A stretch of 64,000 nucleotides of DNA from Teichococcus wenyumeiae (GTDB lineage: Bacteria > Pseudomonadota > Alphaproteobacteria > Acetobacterales > Acetobacteraceae): assembly GCF_003696345.1 (NCBI RefSeq), contig NZ_RFLX01000017.1, positions 27,959 to 91,958 on the forward strand, given 5' to 3'. Every line of letters begins with the position of its first letter. Positions within the stretch are counted from its first letter, which is position 1. Position numbers and translations under genes: made by a program. This document shows positions 26,250 to 34,202 of the stretch, in pieces. Under the pieces are notes generated by a model. That model was not told the origin of the DNA. It saw only the letters and a program-made list of their open reading frames with translations, and searched no databases.

Positions 26250-27992
26250 GTGGCGGCAATAGCTGCCGTACCGCTCTTGACCGGACGACGCATAGTGATC
26301 CGACTTCGCCGCCGCACGGCTATTGCCTTCCTCGCTGTCACTTGGATGACGGTCGCTGGCGGCACTCTGCTGGGTGGCCAAGCTTACATCGCACATACGC
26401 GGCACGATCAGGAGCAGGAAGCCCTCAACCGCGCCGAGGCGGCGGCCCGCTCGCTGGAGCAATACCTGCTGCGCACGCTGGAAGCGATCGACCTTTTCCA
26501 CGACATGGTGCAGCGGCGCCAGGCGTTGTTGACCGCGGGCGACACGGCAGGCGCCGCCGCCATCGCGGCGCAGATCATTGCGTTGGCCAGCGACGAGCGC
26601 TTCAACATCCTCCAGGTCGCGACTGTCGGCGCGGATGGCTGGACCACCTGGACCAGCACCCCGGACGCGCCTCGCGTGAACCTTTCCGACCGTGAGCATT
26701 TCATCGTCCACGAGCATGGACTCACCGAGATGTTCGTCAGCGCGCCGCTCGTCGGCCGCCAGTCGCAGCGCCAGACGGTGCAGTTCACGCGGCCACTCTC
26801 CAAGACCGGCGGCGGCTTCGGCGGCGTGGCTGTTGTATCACTCGATGCGACGGCCTTCTCGAAAGGGCTCCAGACGCTGCCTTTCGCAGGCCGCGATGCC
26901 CTGATCGTCGTCCGGCAGGATGGCACCATCATCGCGCGGAGCCGCGACCCCGAGGACACCGTCGGGCGCCGGATCGAGATGCCTGGCAAGGGGCCACACC
27001 ACGTCACCCGCGCCAGGACGGTTAGTGCCATCGATGGCGTCGAGCGCTTCATCTACCGGCGCGATGTTGATGGCACGCCCCTCGCGACCGGCGTGGGGCT
27101 CGACGCCAGCGCGGAACTCGCGTCCTTCGAGATCATCCGCAAGGCCGTGAATGTCAGCACCATTGGCGTTGTGCTGCTCTCCCTCACCCTGGCGCTGCTC
27201 GCGCTGCTCTGGATCGAACGGCGCCGCGCCGAGCACAACCTGCAGGCGGCGCTCGCCAGCCTGGAATCCTCGCAGCGCATGGATGCCCTTGGCCGTCTCG
27301 TCAGTGGCGTGGCCCATGACTTCAACCACGTCCTCCAGGCCGTTCTCTCCGGGGCGCACTTCATCCAGAAATCCTCCGCCGATCCGGAGGCCGTGGGCCG
27401 CTATGCCAGGATGATCGCGGCGGCCGCGCAGCGTGGGGCCTCCGTCACGCGCCGGCTGCTCTCGCTGGCGCGGTGCGACCGGCTCGAGCTTGAGGCGGTG
27501 GAGCCGCGTGCCGTGCTGGACGGGATCGCGGAACTGCTGCACCACACGCTCGGCCACAATGCCCGTGTCGTGGTGAAGGCCTCTCCCGAATTGCCCATGG
27601 TGCTGACCGACCGCCGCCAGTTGGAGGCCACGCTGGTGAACCTGGCGATCAACGCCAGGGATGCCATGCAGCCGCGGGGTGGGACCATCACCCTCTCGGC
27701 GGCCCTGTCCCGCCTGCCGGCGGGCTCGGCAAGCCCGGATGCGCCGGGCCTTTGCCTGACCGTACGGGATACCGGGGCAGGGATGGAGCCCGACATCCTG
27801 GACCGCGCCCGCGAGCCCTTCTTCACGACCAAGCCGCGCGGCGAGGGCACCGGCCTCGGTCTCACCATGGCCAATGGCTTTGCGGAGCAGTCCGGCGGTG
27901 CCCTCGCCATCGAGAGCGAGCTTGGCCGTGGCACCACCGTCCACCTCTGGCTGCCCCTGGCACCGGCTATGGCGGAGGAACAGCTGGCTTAA
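26250..27992 (+). CDS. Membrane-bound sensor histidine kinase with periplasmic Cache-like domain
   Basis: A 580-residue two-helix sensor kinase. TM1 is at about 24-45, the periplasmic region about 46-310 resembles a double Cache/PDC sensor (TWTSTPDAPRVNLSDREHF, a typical PDC strand and loop) and TM2 is at about 305-325. The core has H356 in GVAHDFNHVL (H-box), NLAINARDAM (N-box), DTGAGM (G1), FFTTK (F) and GEGTGLGL (G2), so it should be an active kinase. The start is uncertain: GTG 26250 gives the full frame and GTG 26295 is an alternative; neither has a good ribosome-binding site. No receiver domain or response regulator gene is adjacent. Confidence 0.87.
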   Translation: MAAIAAVPLLTGRRIVIRLRRRTAIAFLAVTWMTVAGGTLLGGQAYIAHTRHDQEQEALNRAEAAARSLEQYLLRTLEAIDLFHDMVQRRQALLTAGDTAGAAAIAAQIIALASDERFNILQVATVGADGWTTWTSTPDAPRVNLSDREHFIVHEHGLTEMFVSAPLVGRQSQRQTVQFTRPLSKTGGGFGGVAVVSLDATAFSKGLQTLPFAGRDALIVVRQDGTIIARSRDPEDTVGRRIEMPGKGPHHVTRARTVSAIDGVERFIYRRDVDGTPLATGVGLDASAELASFEIIRKAVNVSTIGVVLLSLTLALLALLWIERRRAEHNLQAALASLESSQRMDALGRLVSGVAHDFNHVLQAVLSGAHFIQKSSADPEAVGRYARMIAAAAQRGASVTRRLLSLARCDRLELEAVEPRAVLDGIAELLHHTLGHNARVVVKASPELPMVLTDRRQLEATLVNLAINARDAMQPRGGTITLSAALSRLPAGSASPDAPGLCLTVRDTGAGMEPDILDRAREPFFTTKPRGEGTGLGLTMANGFAEQSGGALAIESELGRGTTVHLWLPLAPAMAEEQLA

Positions 27993-28212
27993 GGGGAGGC
28001 CAGCCAGGGGCTTCGCGCCGTCCGCATGCCAGGGCTGGGCCCCCGGCTTCTTCAGGATGGGTGCTGATGTGGCCGGGCAACAGGCGTTAAGAATTTACGC
28101 TGAGCGTGGATTTCGCCGGCTTATCTGACATTTTAGGCAAGGAAATGACTCGTCTCCGCAACCGGATCGGCTAGAACGGCGCCATATCGCCTCCGGTTTG
28201 GCTCGTCGGGAC

Positions 28213-28920
28213 ATGATCATGAGACTGCAAGCTTTGGGCGTTCGGGGCGGCCTCAGTGCCCTGGCGCTGGCCATGGCGATCTGCGGCCCCGCCCCACGGG
28301 CCATGGCGCAGGACGCGCCGGCCCCGGCCGGCGAGAGGGAGCACTTCTTTCTGCGCCTCGGCTATGGCTTGGTGCAGTATGAGACCAGCGGCCGGGCCTC
28401 GGTCTTCGGGACGCCCGTGGACAATGCGAAGATCGCCTTCGGCCAGCATTCCTCCGCTATTTTCGAGGCCGGCTGGCGCTTCGCCCCGTCCTGGAGCGTC
28501 TCCGTCCTGACCGGCCTGCCGCCCACCGTGGGCCTGGAGGGGCGGGGCGCCTTCGAGCCCTTCGGCAGGCTCAGCAAGGTGACCTACGGCTCCACGATGC
28601 TGGGTCTGCAATACCACCCGCTGCAGTTCGGCCGCTTCGATCCTTATGTGGGTGCCGGCATCGACCATACCGCCATCCTCAACACCAGCGGCGGCTCCCT
28701 TCCGGGGCTGCAGGTGAAGGATGCCTTCGGTCCCGTTCTCCAGGCCGGCTTCGAATTCGGGCTGACCGAGAATCTTGCCTTCTACGCGGATCTGCGGAAG
28801 GTGTGGCTGAAGTTCCGCGCCAAGGCCATGGTGCCGGACCCTGTGGCGCCTTATCCGGTGCAGGTCACGGTCACGCCGAACCCGACCGTCTTCAGCATCG
28901 GGCTGACCTACCGGTTCTGA
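28213..28920 (+). CDS. OmpW family outer-membrane beta-barrel protein
   Basis: A 235-residue secreted protein. A signal peptide of about 33 residues precedes PAPAGEREHFFLRLGYGLVQY, the first beta-strand. OmpW-type features include the YVGAGIDHTAIL strand around residue 150, LADLRKVW-like strands and a C-terminal F (LTYRF), the usual ending for BamA recognition. OmpW proteins form small hydrophobic channels in the outer membrane. ATG 28213 was chosen; ATG 28219 and TTG 28198 are alternatives. The leader from 27993 contains no gene. A strong hairpin follows the stop. Confidence 0.82.
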   Translation: MIMRLQALGVRGGLSALALAMAICGPAPRAMAQDAPAPAGEREHFFLRLGYGLVQYETSGRASVFGTPVDNAKIAFGQHSSAIFEAGWRFAPSWSVSVLTGLPPTVGLEGRGAFEPFGRLSKVTYGSTMLGLQYHPLQFGRFDPYVGAGIDHTAILNTSGGSLPGLQVKDAFGPVLQAGFEFGLTENLAFYADLRKVWLKFRAKAMVPDPVAPYPVQVTVTPNPTVFSIGLTYRF

Positions 28921-28927
28921 GGCCCAC

Positions 28928-28962
28928 CCGAAGGCGGCTCAGGTCAGGTAGGCCGCCTTCGG
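28928..28962. terminator. 11-bp perfect hairpin between OmpW and GGDEF/EAL genes
   Basis: CCGAAGGCGGC and GCCGCCTTCGG pair perfectly over 11 bases around a 13-base loop. The gene on the plus strand stops eight bases before, and the hairpin covers the last codons and stop of the minus-strand GGDEF/EAL gene. Its position suggests a terminator serving the plus-strand gene, possibly both. No T-run is seen. Confidence 0.55.
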
Positions 28963-31248
28963 CGCCGGCGCGGTTTCCTGCGGCCGGCCCAGCAGGTATC
29001 CCTGCCCGAAATGCACGCCGTTCTGCCGCAGCCATTCGAGCTGCGAGGGCTCTTCGATGCCTTCGGCGACGACATAGGTGTTCAGGTCCGCCGCCAGCCG
29101 CGTGACCGTGCGATAGATGGCCGCGACCTTCGGGTCCGGCAGCCGCATCGTGAAGCTGCGGTCGATCTTGATGCCGTCGACCTCGATGCGCAGCAGGTAG
29201 CTCAGCGACGAATAGCCGGTGCCGAAATCGTCGAGCACCAGCTTGATGCCCTGGGCGCGGAGGGACTGGAGCTGCTGCAACGCTGAATCGGAGAAGTTCA
29301 GCAGCATCGTTTCCGTGATCTCGAGGGCGAGCCGCCCCGGCGGCAGCCTGGTCTCCTCCAGGATGCGGGAAACGATGGCCGGCAGCTGGCCGCTGTTGAG
29401 CTGCACGGCGGAGAGATTGACATTGACCTGGATGGGCGCGTCCCACCGCGCCGCGTCCTGGCAGGCCGAGCGCAGGATGAACTCGCCAAGCCGGTCGATC
29501 AGCCCGCTCCGTTCCGCCGTCTCGATGAAGAGGTTGGGCGGGATGATGCCGCGGATCGGGTGCCGCCAGCGGGCCAGCGCTTCGGCGCAGACGACGTGGC
29601 CGGTCAGGAGGTCGACGATCGGCTGGTAGGCCACGGTGATCTCGCCCTGGCTGATGGCCTGGGCCAGCTCCACCTCCCGCAGCAGCCGCCGGCGGTATTC
29701 CAGTTCCATCGAGGGCTCGAAGCGGCAGGCGGTGCCCTTGCCCTGCTCCTTGGCCTTGTAGAGCGCGAGGTCGGTCAGCATCAGCATGCGGGGCGCGTCG
29801 TTGTCAAAGCCCTCAGAAGCGCTGACGCCCAGGCTGGCGCCCGGCACCAGCGTCAGGTCGTTGATCCGGGCGGGCTCGGACAGGGCCTTGGCCAGCCGCG
29901 TCGCCAGGGCATGCCCCTGCTCGATATCCATGTCGTAGAGCAGCACCGCGAATTCGTCGCCGCCCAGCCGGCCGGCGGCATCGCCGGGGCGGATCGCCGC
30001 CCGGATGCGCTCGGCGACACGCAGCAGCAGGGCATCGCCGATATGGTGGCCGTAGCTGTCGTTCTTGCCCTTGAAGTCGTCCAGGTCGATGCTGGCGATG
30101 GCGAAGGGGCGGCCCTCGAAGCAGGCCTGCTCCACCAGCGCGACAAAGGCCTTGCGGTTCAGCAGGCCGGTCAGCCCGTCATGGTTGGCCATGAAGGTGA
30201 GCTTCTGGTCCGCCTCGTAGCGTTCCGTGATGTCGCGGCCGATGCCGCGGAAGCCGGTCAGCCGGCCCTTGGTGTCGAAGACGGGGTGGCCGGTGAGGGC
30301 GAACCAGCGGGGCTGCTCCGCATCCGCCAGGGTCGTGACCATCTCGCGGAAGGCAAGCTGGCGGCGGAAGCAGCTGTCCAGGTCAGGGAAGCGGCGATCC
30401 TCCGGGTCGGCGGTGCCGGAGCGCGAGACCAGCAGGTCCGGCAGCCGCTTGGAGAGGAGGTTCTGCTCCGACATGCCGATGGAGACGGCGAGGTTGGAGG
30501 GGGCGAAGCGGAGGTAGCCCTGCGCATCGGTCTCCCACAGCCAGTCGGGCGAGCCTTCGCGGTACTCGCGCAGGAAGACCTTCACCGTCGTGATCTCCCG
30601 CTGCAGCGCCGCCCGCGCCTCCGCCCGGCCGTTGAAGGTCCAGTTGACGCAGAGGATGCCGACGGCGGCGTAGAGCGTGAAGGAGATGAAGGCGACGGTC
30701 GCCACCGGGTCCGGATGGGCCATCGTGAAGCTGACGGCGATGACCGAGAGGACGGCATTCGGCAGGAAGAAGCCGAAGGCCACCGAGAGCGGCACGCTGA
30801 TGATGGGCGTGGACACGACGCTGCAGGCCAGGGCCAGGATCAGCGCCATCTGGTCCGGCTCGCCATAGAAGCAGAACATGTTGATGACGCTGCCCCAGCT
30901 GAGGCCGAGGCCGACATAGAGCCACTTCGCCCGCCGCAGGAAGCCGAGGTCGTCGGCATTCCGCTTCCAGCGCAGCGCGGCATGGAAGATGGCCCCGTAG
31001 AACAGGGCAACCAGAAGGGCGTTGACCAGCACCGCCGGGCGTTCCAGCGGCTGGAAATGGGCGGCGATGAAGAGGCAGTTCAGCGTGCCGGCGATGGGGA
31101 AGAGCAGCGACAGGAAGAACAGCAGCCCCGCCTGGTCGCGCAGCAGCGCAGCCCCCTGCTCCGAGGACGGCTCCTCCCGCTGAAAAAGCGTACGCAGGGC
31201 CGCCCTGGCCCGGGAGGCCAGGGCAGAGAAGGAGAGGCGGCCTCTCAA
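28939..31248 (-). CDS. Membrane-anchored PAS-GGDEF-EAL c-di-GMP enzyme
   Basis: A 769-residue protein with five to seven hydrophobic segments in the first 230 residues (LLFFLSLLFPIAGTLN onwards, an MASE-like sensor), a PAS domain at about 250-370, GGDEF at about 375-540 and EAL at about 550-765. The cyclase half has intact GGDEF and an inhibitory RxxD (RPGD) exactly five residues before it. The phosphodiesterase half keeps EAL, NVNLS, DDFGTGYSSL, KIDRSF and AEGIEE, so both activities look possible. The start is inferred to be TTG 31248, whose TTGA overlaps the stop of the methyltransferase gene, since the frame further upstream lies inside that gene. It is the last gene of a three-gene operon. 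Confidence 0.88.
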   Translation of the reverse strand: MRGRLSFSALASRARAALRTLFQREEPSSEQGAALLRDQAGLLFFLSLLFPIAGTLNCLFIAAHFQPLERPAVLVNALLVALFYGAIFHAALRWKRNADDLGFLRRAKWLYVGLGLSWGSVINMFCFYGEPDQMALILALACSVVSTPIISVPLSVAFGFFLPNAVLSVIAVSFTMAHPDPVATVAFISFTLYAAVGILCVNWTFNGRAEARAALQREITTVKVFLREYREGSPDWLWETDAQGYLRFAPSNLAVSIGMSEQNLLSKRLPDLLVSRSGTADPEDRRFPDLDSCFRRQLAFREMVTTLADAEQPRWFALTGHPVFDTKGRLTGFRGIGRDITERYEADQKLTFMANHDGLTGLLNRKAFVALVEQACFEGRPFAIASIDLDDFKGKNDSYGHHIGDALLLRVAERIRAAIRPGDAAGRLGGDEFAVLLYDMDIEQGHALATRLAKALSEPARINDLTLVPGASLGVSASEGFDNDAPRMLMLTDLALYKAKEQGKGTACRFEPSMELEYRRRLLREVELAQAISQGEITVAYQPIVDLLTGHVVCAEALARWRHPIRGIIPPNLFIETAERSGLIDRLGEFILRSACQDAARWDAPIQVNVNLSAVQLNSGQLPAIVSRILEETRLPPGRLALEITETMLLNFSDSALQQLQSLRAQGIKLVLDDFGTGYSSLSYLLRIEVDGIKIDRSFTMRLPDPKVAAIYRTVTRLAADLNTYVVAEGIEEPSQLEWLRQNGVHFGQGYLLGRPQETAPAPKAAYLT

Positions 31249-31799
31249 CGCCGCCAGACCTGCGTCAGGCGTGGCAGGATCATGCCGGTGCGGCTCTGGT
31301 AGCCCGCATAGGAGGCGGCCATGGGGGATTGCGAGAAACGGGCCTCTTCCGCCCGCGCGGTCGCGAAGTACCACACGATCATCACGGCCGCGGCCAGCCA
31401 CTGGAGGCCGCCGGCGGCCACCGCCGTGCCGAGCCAGAAGATGCAGTAGGAGAGGTAGAAGGGGTGCCGCACATAGGCATAGGGCCCCGCGTCATGCAGC
31501 ATCTGCGGCGTGTCGCCGGTATGGGCCAGGTGGGGCGGGCTGTGGCGCGTGGTCTGGACGGCCCACCAGAACAGCGCCGTCGCGCCCAGGGAGGCGGCGA
31601 TGGACACCATTCCCCCGCGCAGCCCGGTGCCGTAGCGGAAGACCAGCACAAGGAACAGCAGTGCCGCCGCGCTGCTGGCGAAGGTGAGCGCGCGCATGCC
31701 GGAGGGCATGCCGCCTTCCGCGCGGAAGTGGCGCCGCAGGCCCCAGCTGAAGGAGCCAAGAGCCGCGGCCGCCGCTGCGATAACAAGAACAGGCAACAT
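31245..31799 (-). CDS. Membrane methyltransferase, isoprenylcysteine carboxyl methyltransferase (ICMT)-like
   Basis: A 184-residue integral membrane protein with four to five hydrophobic segments. The C-terminal motif GPYAYVRHPFYLSY is the SAM-binding signature of the ICMT/phospholipid methyltransferase superfamily, and RAEEARF with SYAGYQSRTGMILP completes the conserved end. ATG 31799 is preceded by GAGGA six bases upstream; an in-frame ATG at 31820 has no ribosome-binding site. It lies 20 bases after the N-acyl amino acid synthase-like gene and overlaps the GGDEF/EAL gene by four bases. Bacterial members methylate carboxyl groups or lipids in the inner membrane; the substrate here is unknown, and the neighbour's product, a lipid with a free carboxyl, is a plausible one. 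Confidence 0.82.
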   Translation of the reverse strand: MLPVLVIAAAAAALGSFSWGLRRHFRAEGGMPSGMRALTFASSAAALLFLVLVFRYGTGLRGGMVSIAASLGATALFWWAVQTTRHSPPHLAHTGDTPQMLHDAGPYAYVRHPFYLSYCIFWLGTAVAAGGLQWLAAAVMIVWYFATARAEEARFSQSPMAASYAGYQSRTGMILPRLTQVWRR

Positions 31800-31819
31800 G
31801 GAATCCTCGGCGCTGATCA

Positions 31820-32590
31820 TTATCGTGCCAGGGAGAGCGCGACGGGCTCACCCAGGAAAAAGCCATTCAGGTTGCCCGTCGTGCCACCAAGCGGGTCCAT
31901 CACCGGCACCTTGTGGCGCAGTTGATCGTAGCGTTGGCGGTCGCTGGCCATGAGCTGCATCTTACACGTCAGACCTGGATAGATACGCGGCTCCGACGCC
32001 GCTTGGTAGCCAAGTCGGCGGTAGAATGGCGCATGGTTGGTACGCACGCAGGCCAGATGCACCTGGCTATGGGCGCAGAGCGCGATGTAGCCGGCCATGC
32101 GATAAAGCAGGAAGACGAGGCCCTGGTTGTTCTCCGCCTCCGGGCTGCGCACCAGGCGCGTGACCTCGATGCCGCGGCCGGCGAAGGGGTTGTCCTGGTC
32201 GGCGTTCAGCAGTGCCTCCACTTCCTCCGGATAGGTCTCCAGCGCCGGGGAGGTCAGGTCAGTGCCCCGGGCCAGGAGGCAGGTGCGGACCGACGCCAGC
32301 GGGGTTTCGTCGTCATAGATGACAATAGTGCTAGCGTTCGGCAGATCATCGTACTTGTCCTTGAACAGCTCAGAGCTATTCGGTTGTATGTGTCCTGCGT
32401 TGAGGTAGCAGCGGTAGCGAAGCTTATAAGCATCTCGCTTTACATCATCCGTAAGGGCAAGTCGCGCGTAGTAACCCGCCGATCTGCCGGCCAACTGGCC
32501 GGTCAGCGCGGGCTTGACGCCCATATCGGGCTGCTTGGCCGTCGGAATAGTGTGCATGTAAGGGGTAGTGGAAGGAAGGGTCGGCACCAT
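31820..32590 (-). CDS. N-acyl amino acid synthase FeeM-like GNAT-fold protein
   Basis: A 256-residue protein with a GNAT-like core. The segment YKLRYRCYLNAGHIQPN near residues 55-75, FKDKYDDLPNASTIVIYDD after it, ASVRTCLLA and GIEVTRLVRSPEA are the pattern of the FeeM/acyl-amino-acid synthase and autoinducer-synthase group. These enzymes join an acyl-carrier-bound fatty acid to an amino acid. Codon use in the first half is AT-richer than in neighbouring genes, hinting at transfer. ATG 32590 has AGGAG four bases upstream. The first gene of a three-gene minus-strand operon. The amino acid and acyl chain cannot be deduced. Confidence 0.75.
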   Translation of the reverse strand: MVPTLPSTTPYMHTIPTAKQPDMGVKPALTGQLAGRSAGYYARLALTDDVKRDAYKLRYRCYLNAGHIQPNSSELFKDKYDDLPNASTIVIYDDETPLASVRTCLLARGTDLTSPALETYPEEVEALLNADQDNPFAGRGIEVTRLVRSPEAENNQGLVFLLYRMAGYIALCAHSQVHLACVRTNHAPFYRRLGYQAASEPRIYPGLTCKMQLMASDRQRYDQLRHKVPVMDPLGGTTGNLNGFFLGEPVALSLAR

Positions 32591-32634
32591 GAATCTCCTG
32601 CGAAATGGCGCCACGCCGCAGGCCGGGCGAAATC

Positions 32635-32656
32635 AACCCGCGTTCCGCGCGTGGTT
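32635..32656. promoter_or_regulatory. Imperfect palindrome upstream of FeeM-like operon
   Basis: AACC...GGTT arms enclose CGCG...CGCG arms around ttccg, with one extra base on one side. The dyad lies 45-66 bases before the FeeM-like start codon. On the minus strand a TAGTAAAT-like -10 candidate (at about 32662-32671) is just upstream of it, so it would sit at or after the transcription start, a usual place for a repressor site. Confidence 0.3.
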
Positions 32657-32831
32657 CGCCATATTTACTATGCCCGCAACGGAGGATGCTGATGGAACCG
32701 CCAAGCCCTATGGTGCGATGACGCCGGCTTTGTGCGACAAGGGCGCGCCACGCCACCGTAACTTGTGATGCCGGGCAGCCTGCCCGGCAGGCCGCTCTTC
32801 CAAGAAGCACCGAAGAAGACAGAACTCAGCC

Positions 32832-33062
32832 GTGCAGATTTTCCAGCCTGTCGACACCCTGGCGGATTTCTATTCTCTCGATGAGGGAGATGTTCTGTTC
32901 GGATACATGGACGGTATCCAGGGTCTGCCGTGCGACCTTAAACAGGTCTCGCGAGCCTATTGGCATGGCTGGCGGAATGGTGTCGTGGACGGCGGTTTTC
33001 TTGAGCCGGATGAAGCGCAGTCGAAGCTGGACGCCGCTTTCCAGAACCTGGGTTCGTCATAA
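32832..33062 (+). CDS. Small conserved hypothetical protein
   Basis: A 76-residue soluble protein with GTG start. The sequence ADFYSLDEGDVLFGYMDG, followed by SRAYWHGWRNGVVDGG and a short helical tail, resembles a family of small alphaproteobacterial proteins with a conserved S-x-x-Y-W-H-G-W-R-N-G core. No function is known for them. Its regular length and the conserved aromatic motif argue that it is a real gene despite a weak ribosome-binding site. It is divergent from the FeeM-like operon. Confidence 0.7.
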   Translation: MQIFQPVDTLADFYSLDEGDVLFGYMDGIQGLPCDLKQVSRAYWHGWRNGVVDGGFLEPDEAQSKLDAAFQNLGSS

Positions 33063-33298
33063 GATGTAAGGCGCCCCGGTCCCCGCCGGCCGGATCGGCC
33101 GACTTGCAGGGAAAAAAGGGGGAGAAGCCGGCGCCGTGAAGGGCCGGGCTCGAGTCTTGGGATGAAGAGGCTGTCAGAGCTGTAAAGGCCGCCCCGTGGC
33201 GGTGGCTAGTACCGGGCGGATGGCTGGTATCTGGCCCGAGGGGGACGCCTGATCTTTCCGGGCACGGGCTGGACCAGGCATCGCGACGCCTTGTGGGA

Positions 33299-33315
33299 GC
33301 CTGAGGCTCTCAGGC
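33299..33315. terminator. Short inverted repeat at the end of the XRE gene
   Basis: GCCTGA and TCAGGC form perfect six-base arms around a five-base loop, overlapping the stop codon of the minus-strand XRE gene. It may help terminate that transcript. No T-run follows. The 247 bases before the gene (33063-33309) otherwise hold no recognisable feature. Confidence 0.3.
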
Positions 33316-33774
33316 GGTTTCCAACTGCTCACTCATTGTCTGCATCGCGGGCCGAGGCATCTGCATGTCGCCCTGGTTGAGCGGCAAAGCGGCTGGTGCG
33401 CGGCTCAACTGCCGGTGGGGCGATGACATCATCTTCGCCAGCGCGACCAGGGTGTCGCGATGCTGCGGGTCAGCGATGGTCATGAAGATCTGCAGAAGCT
33501 CCGCTATCTCCTGCCCCTGGTGCTCCGTGTCCGGTTGCCTCGGGCCTGGCGCTGCGGCGGCGGAGAGAAAAATGTCCGGCCGCACGCCGATCGCCGTCGC
33601 GATCAGCAGCAGGCGGCTGGTCGCGATCCGCGTGGCGCCCGTTTCGTACCGGTGAAACTGGGCGCCGGTCACGCCGATTCGCTCCGCAACCTGCTTCTGG
33701 GTCAGTCCGGCCAGGCGACGGTGCAGGCGAATTTCCTTGCCGACAGCGGCGTCGGCACTGGGCGATACGGTCAT
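33310..33774 (-). CDS. XRE family helix-turn-helix transcriptional regulator
   Basis: A 154-residue protein with a Cro/C1-type helix-turn-helix at about residues 12-66. GKEIRLHRRLAGLTQKQVAERIGV is followed by TGAQFHRYETGATRIATSRL, the standard pattern for this family. The C-terminal 80 residues (EIAELLQIFMTIADPQHRD) are helical and unrecognised. ATG 33774 was preferred; the in-frame TTG at 33792 is less likely. It faces an unusually AT-rich region that probably holds its promoter and its own operator. Confidence 0.85.
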   Translation of the reverse strand: MTVSPSADAAVGKEIRLHRRLAGLTQKQVAERIGVTGAQFHRYETGATRIATSRLLLIATAIGVRPDIFLSAAAAPGPRQPDTEHQGQEIAELLQIFMTIADPQHRDTLVALAKMMSSPHRQLSRAPAALPLNQGDMQMPRPAMQTMSEQLETA

Positions 33775-34202
33775 AATATAGATCGTTTCCAAAAATAAAG
33801 AATGTTGCCCACGCGGCAGGGTGGCTGCGGACGTCTAGATTATTTCGAATCAGGAACATTAAAATGGCTTAACGGGGCGATAACGCCTTACCCTAAATGC
33901 AATAAGCTCATACTGCTGCGCGGGCCGGCGCAGATATGCAGAATCGGCAGAATACTCTTTATTTGCTATAGTATTATTTTTTGTACGAATTTTGACGGGT
34001 TTGCTGCGGTGCGGGCTCCCCGCAGCGATAAGCTTGATCATCGTGTTGGACTGGCGCCGCGCGGCTGCGGCGATGGCCTGCCGGGCCCCGCCTTGCCGCC
34101 CGCATGTCTGTCTTTGCGAGGGGGGGTGCCCGAGCGGGTCCGGTTCACCGGCTGGCGCCCGGGCTGAGAAGGTCGGGGGCGCGGGATGGAGCACGTGGAA
34201 TC
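33775..34202. other. 428-base AT-rich intergenic region between XRE and AraC-type regulators
   Basis: The most AT-rich patch of the window outside genes (about 33830-34010) includes TTTATTTGC-TATAGTATTATTTTTT near 33957-33980, a likely promoter or terminator-like tract. Frames of 111-121 codons across it show no ribosome-binding site or recognised domain. The base composition suggests either horizontally acquired DNA or a strongly bent control region shared by the two divergent regulators. Confidence 0.45.

Noticed and set aside
33802..34194. Two overlapping frames of 111-121 codons in the AT-rich region
   Set aside because: They lie on opposite strands across the likely promoter region of two regulators, with no start signals.
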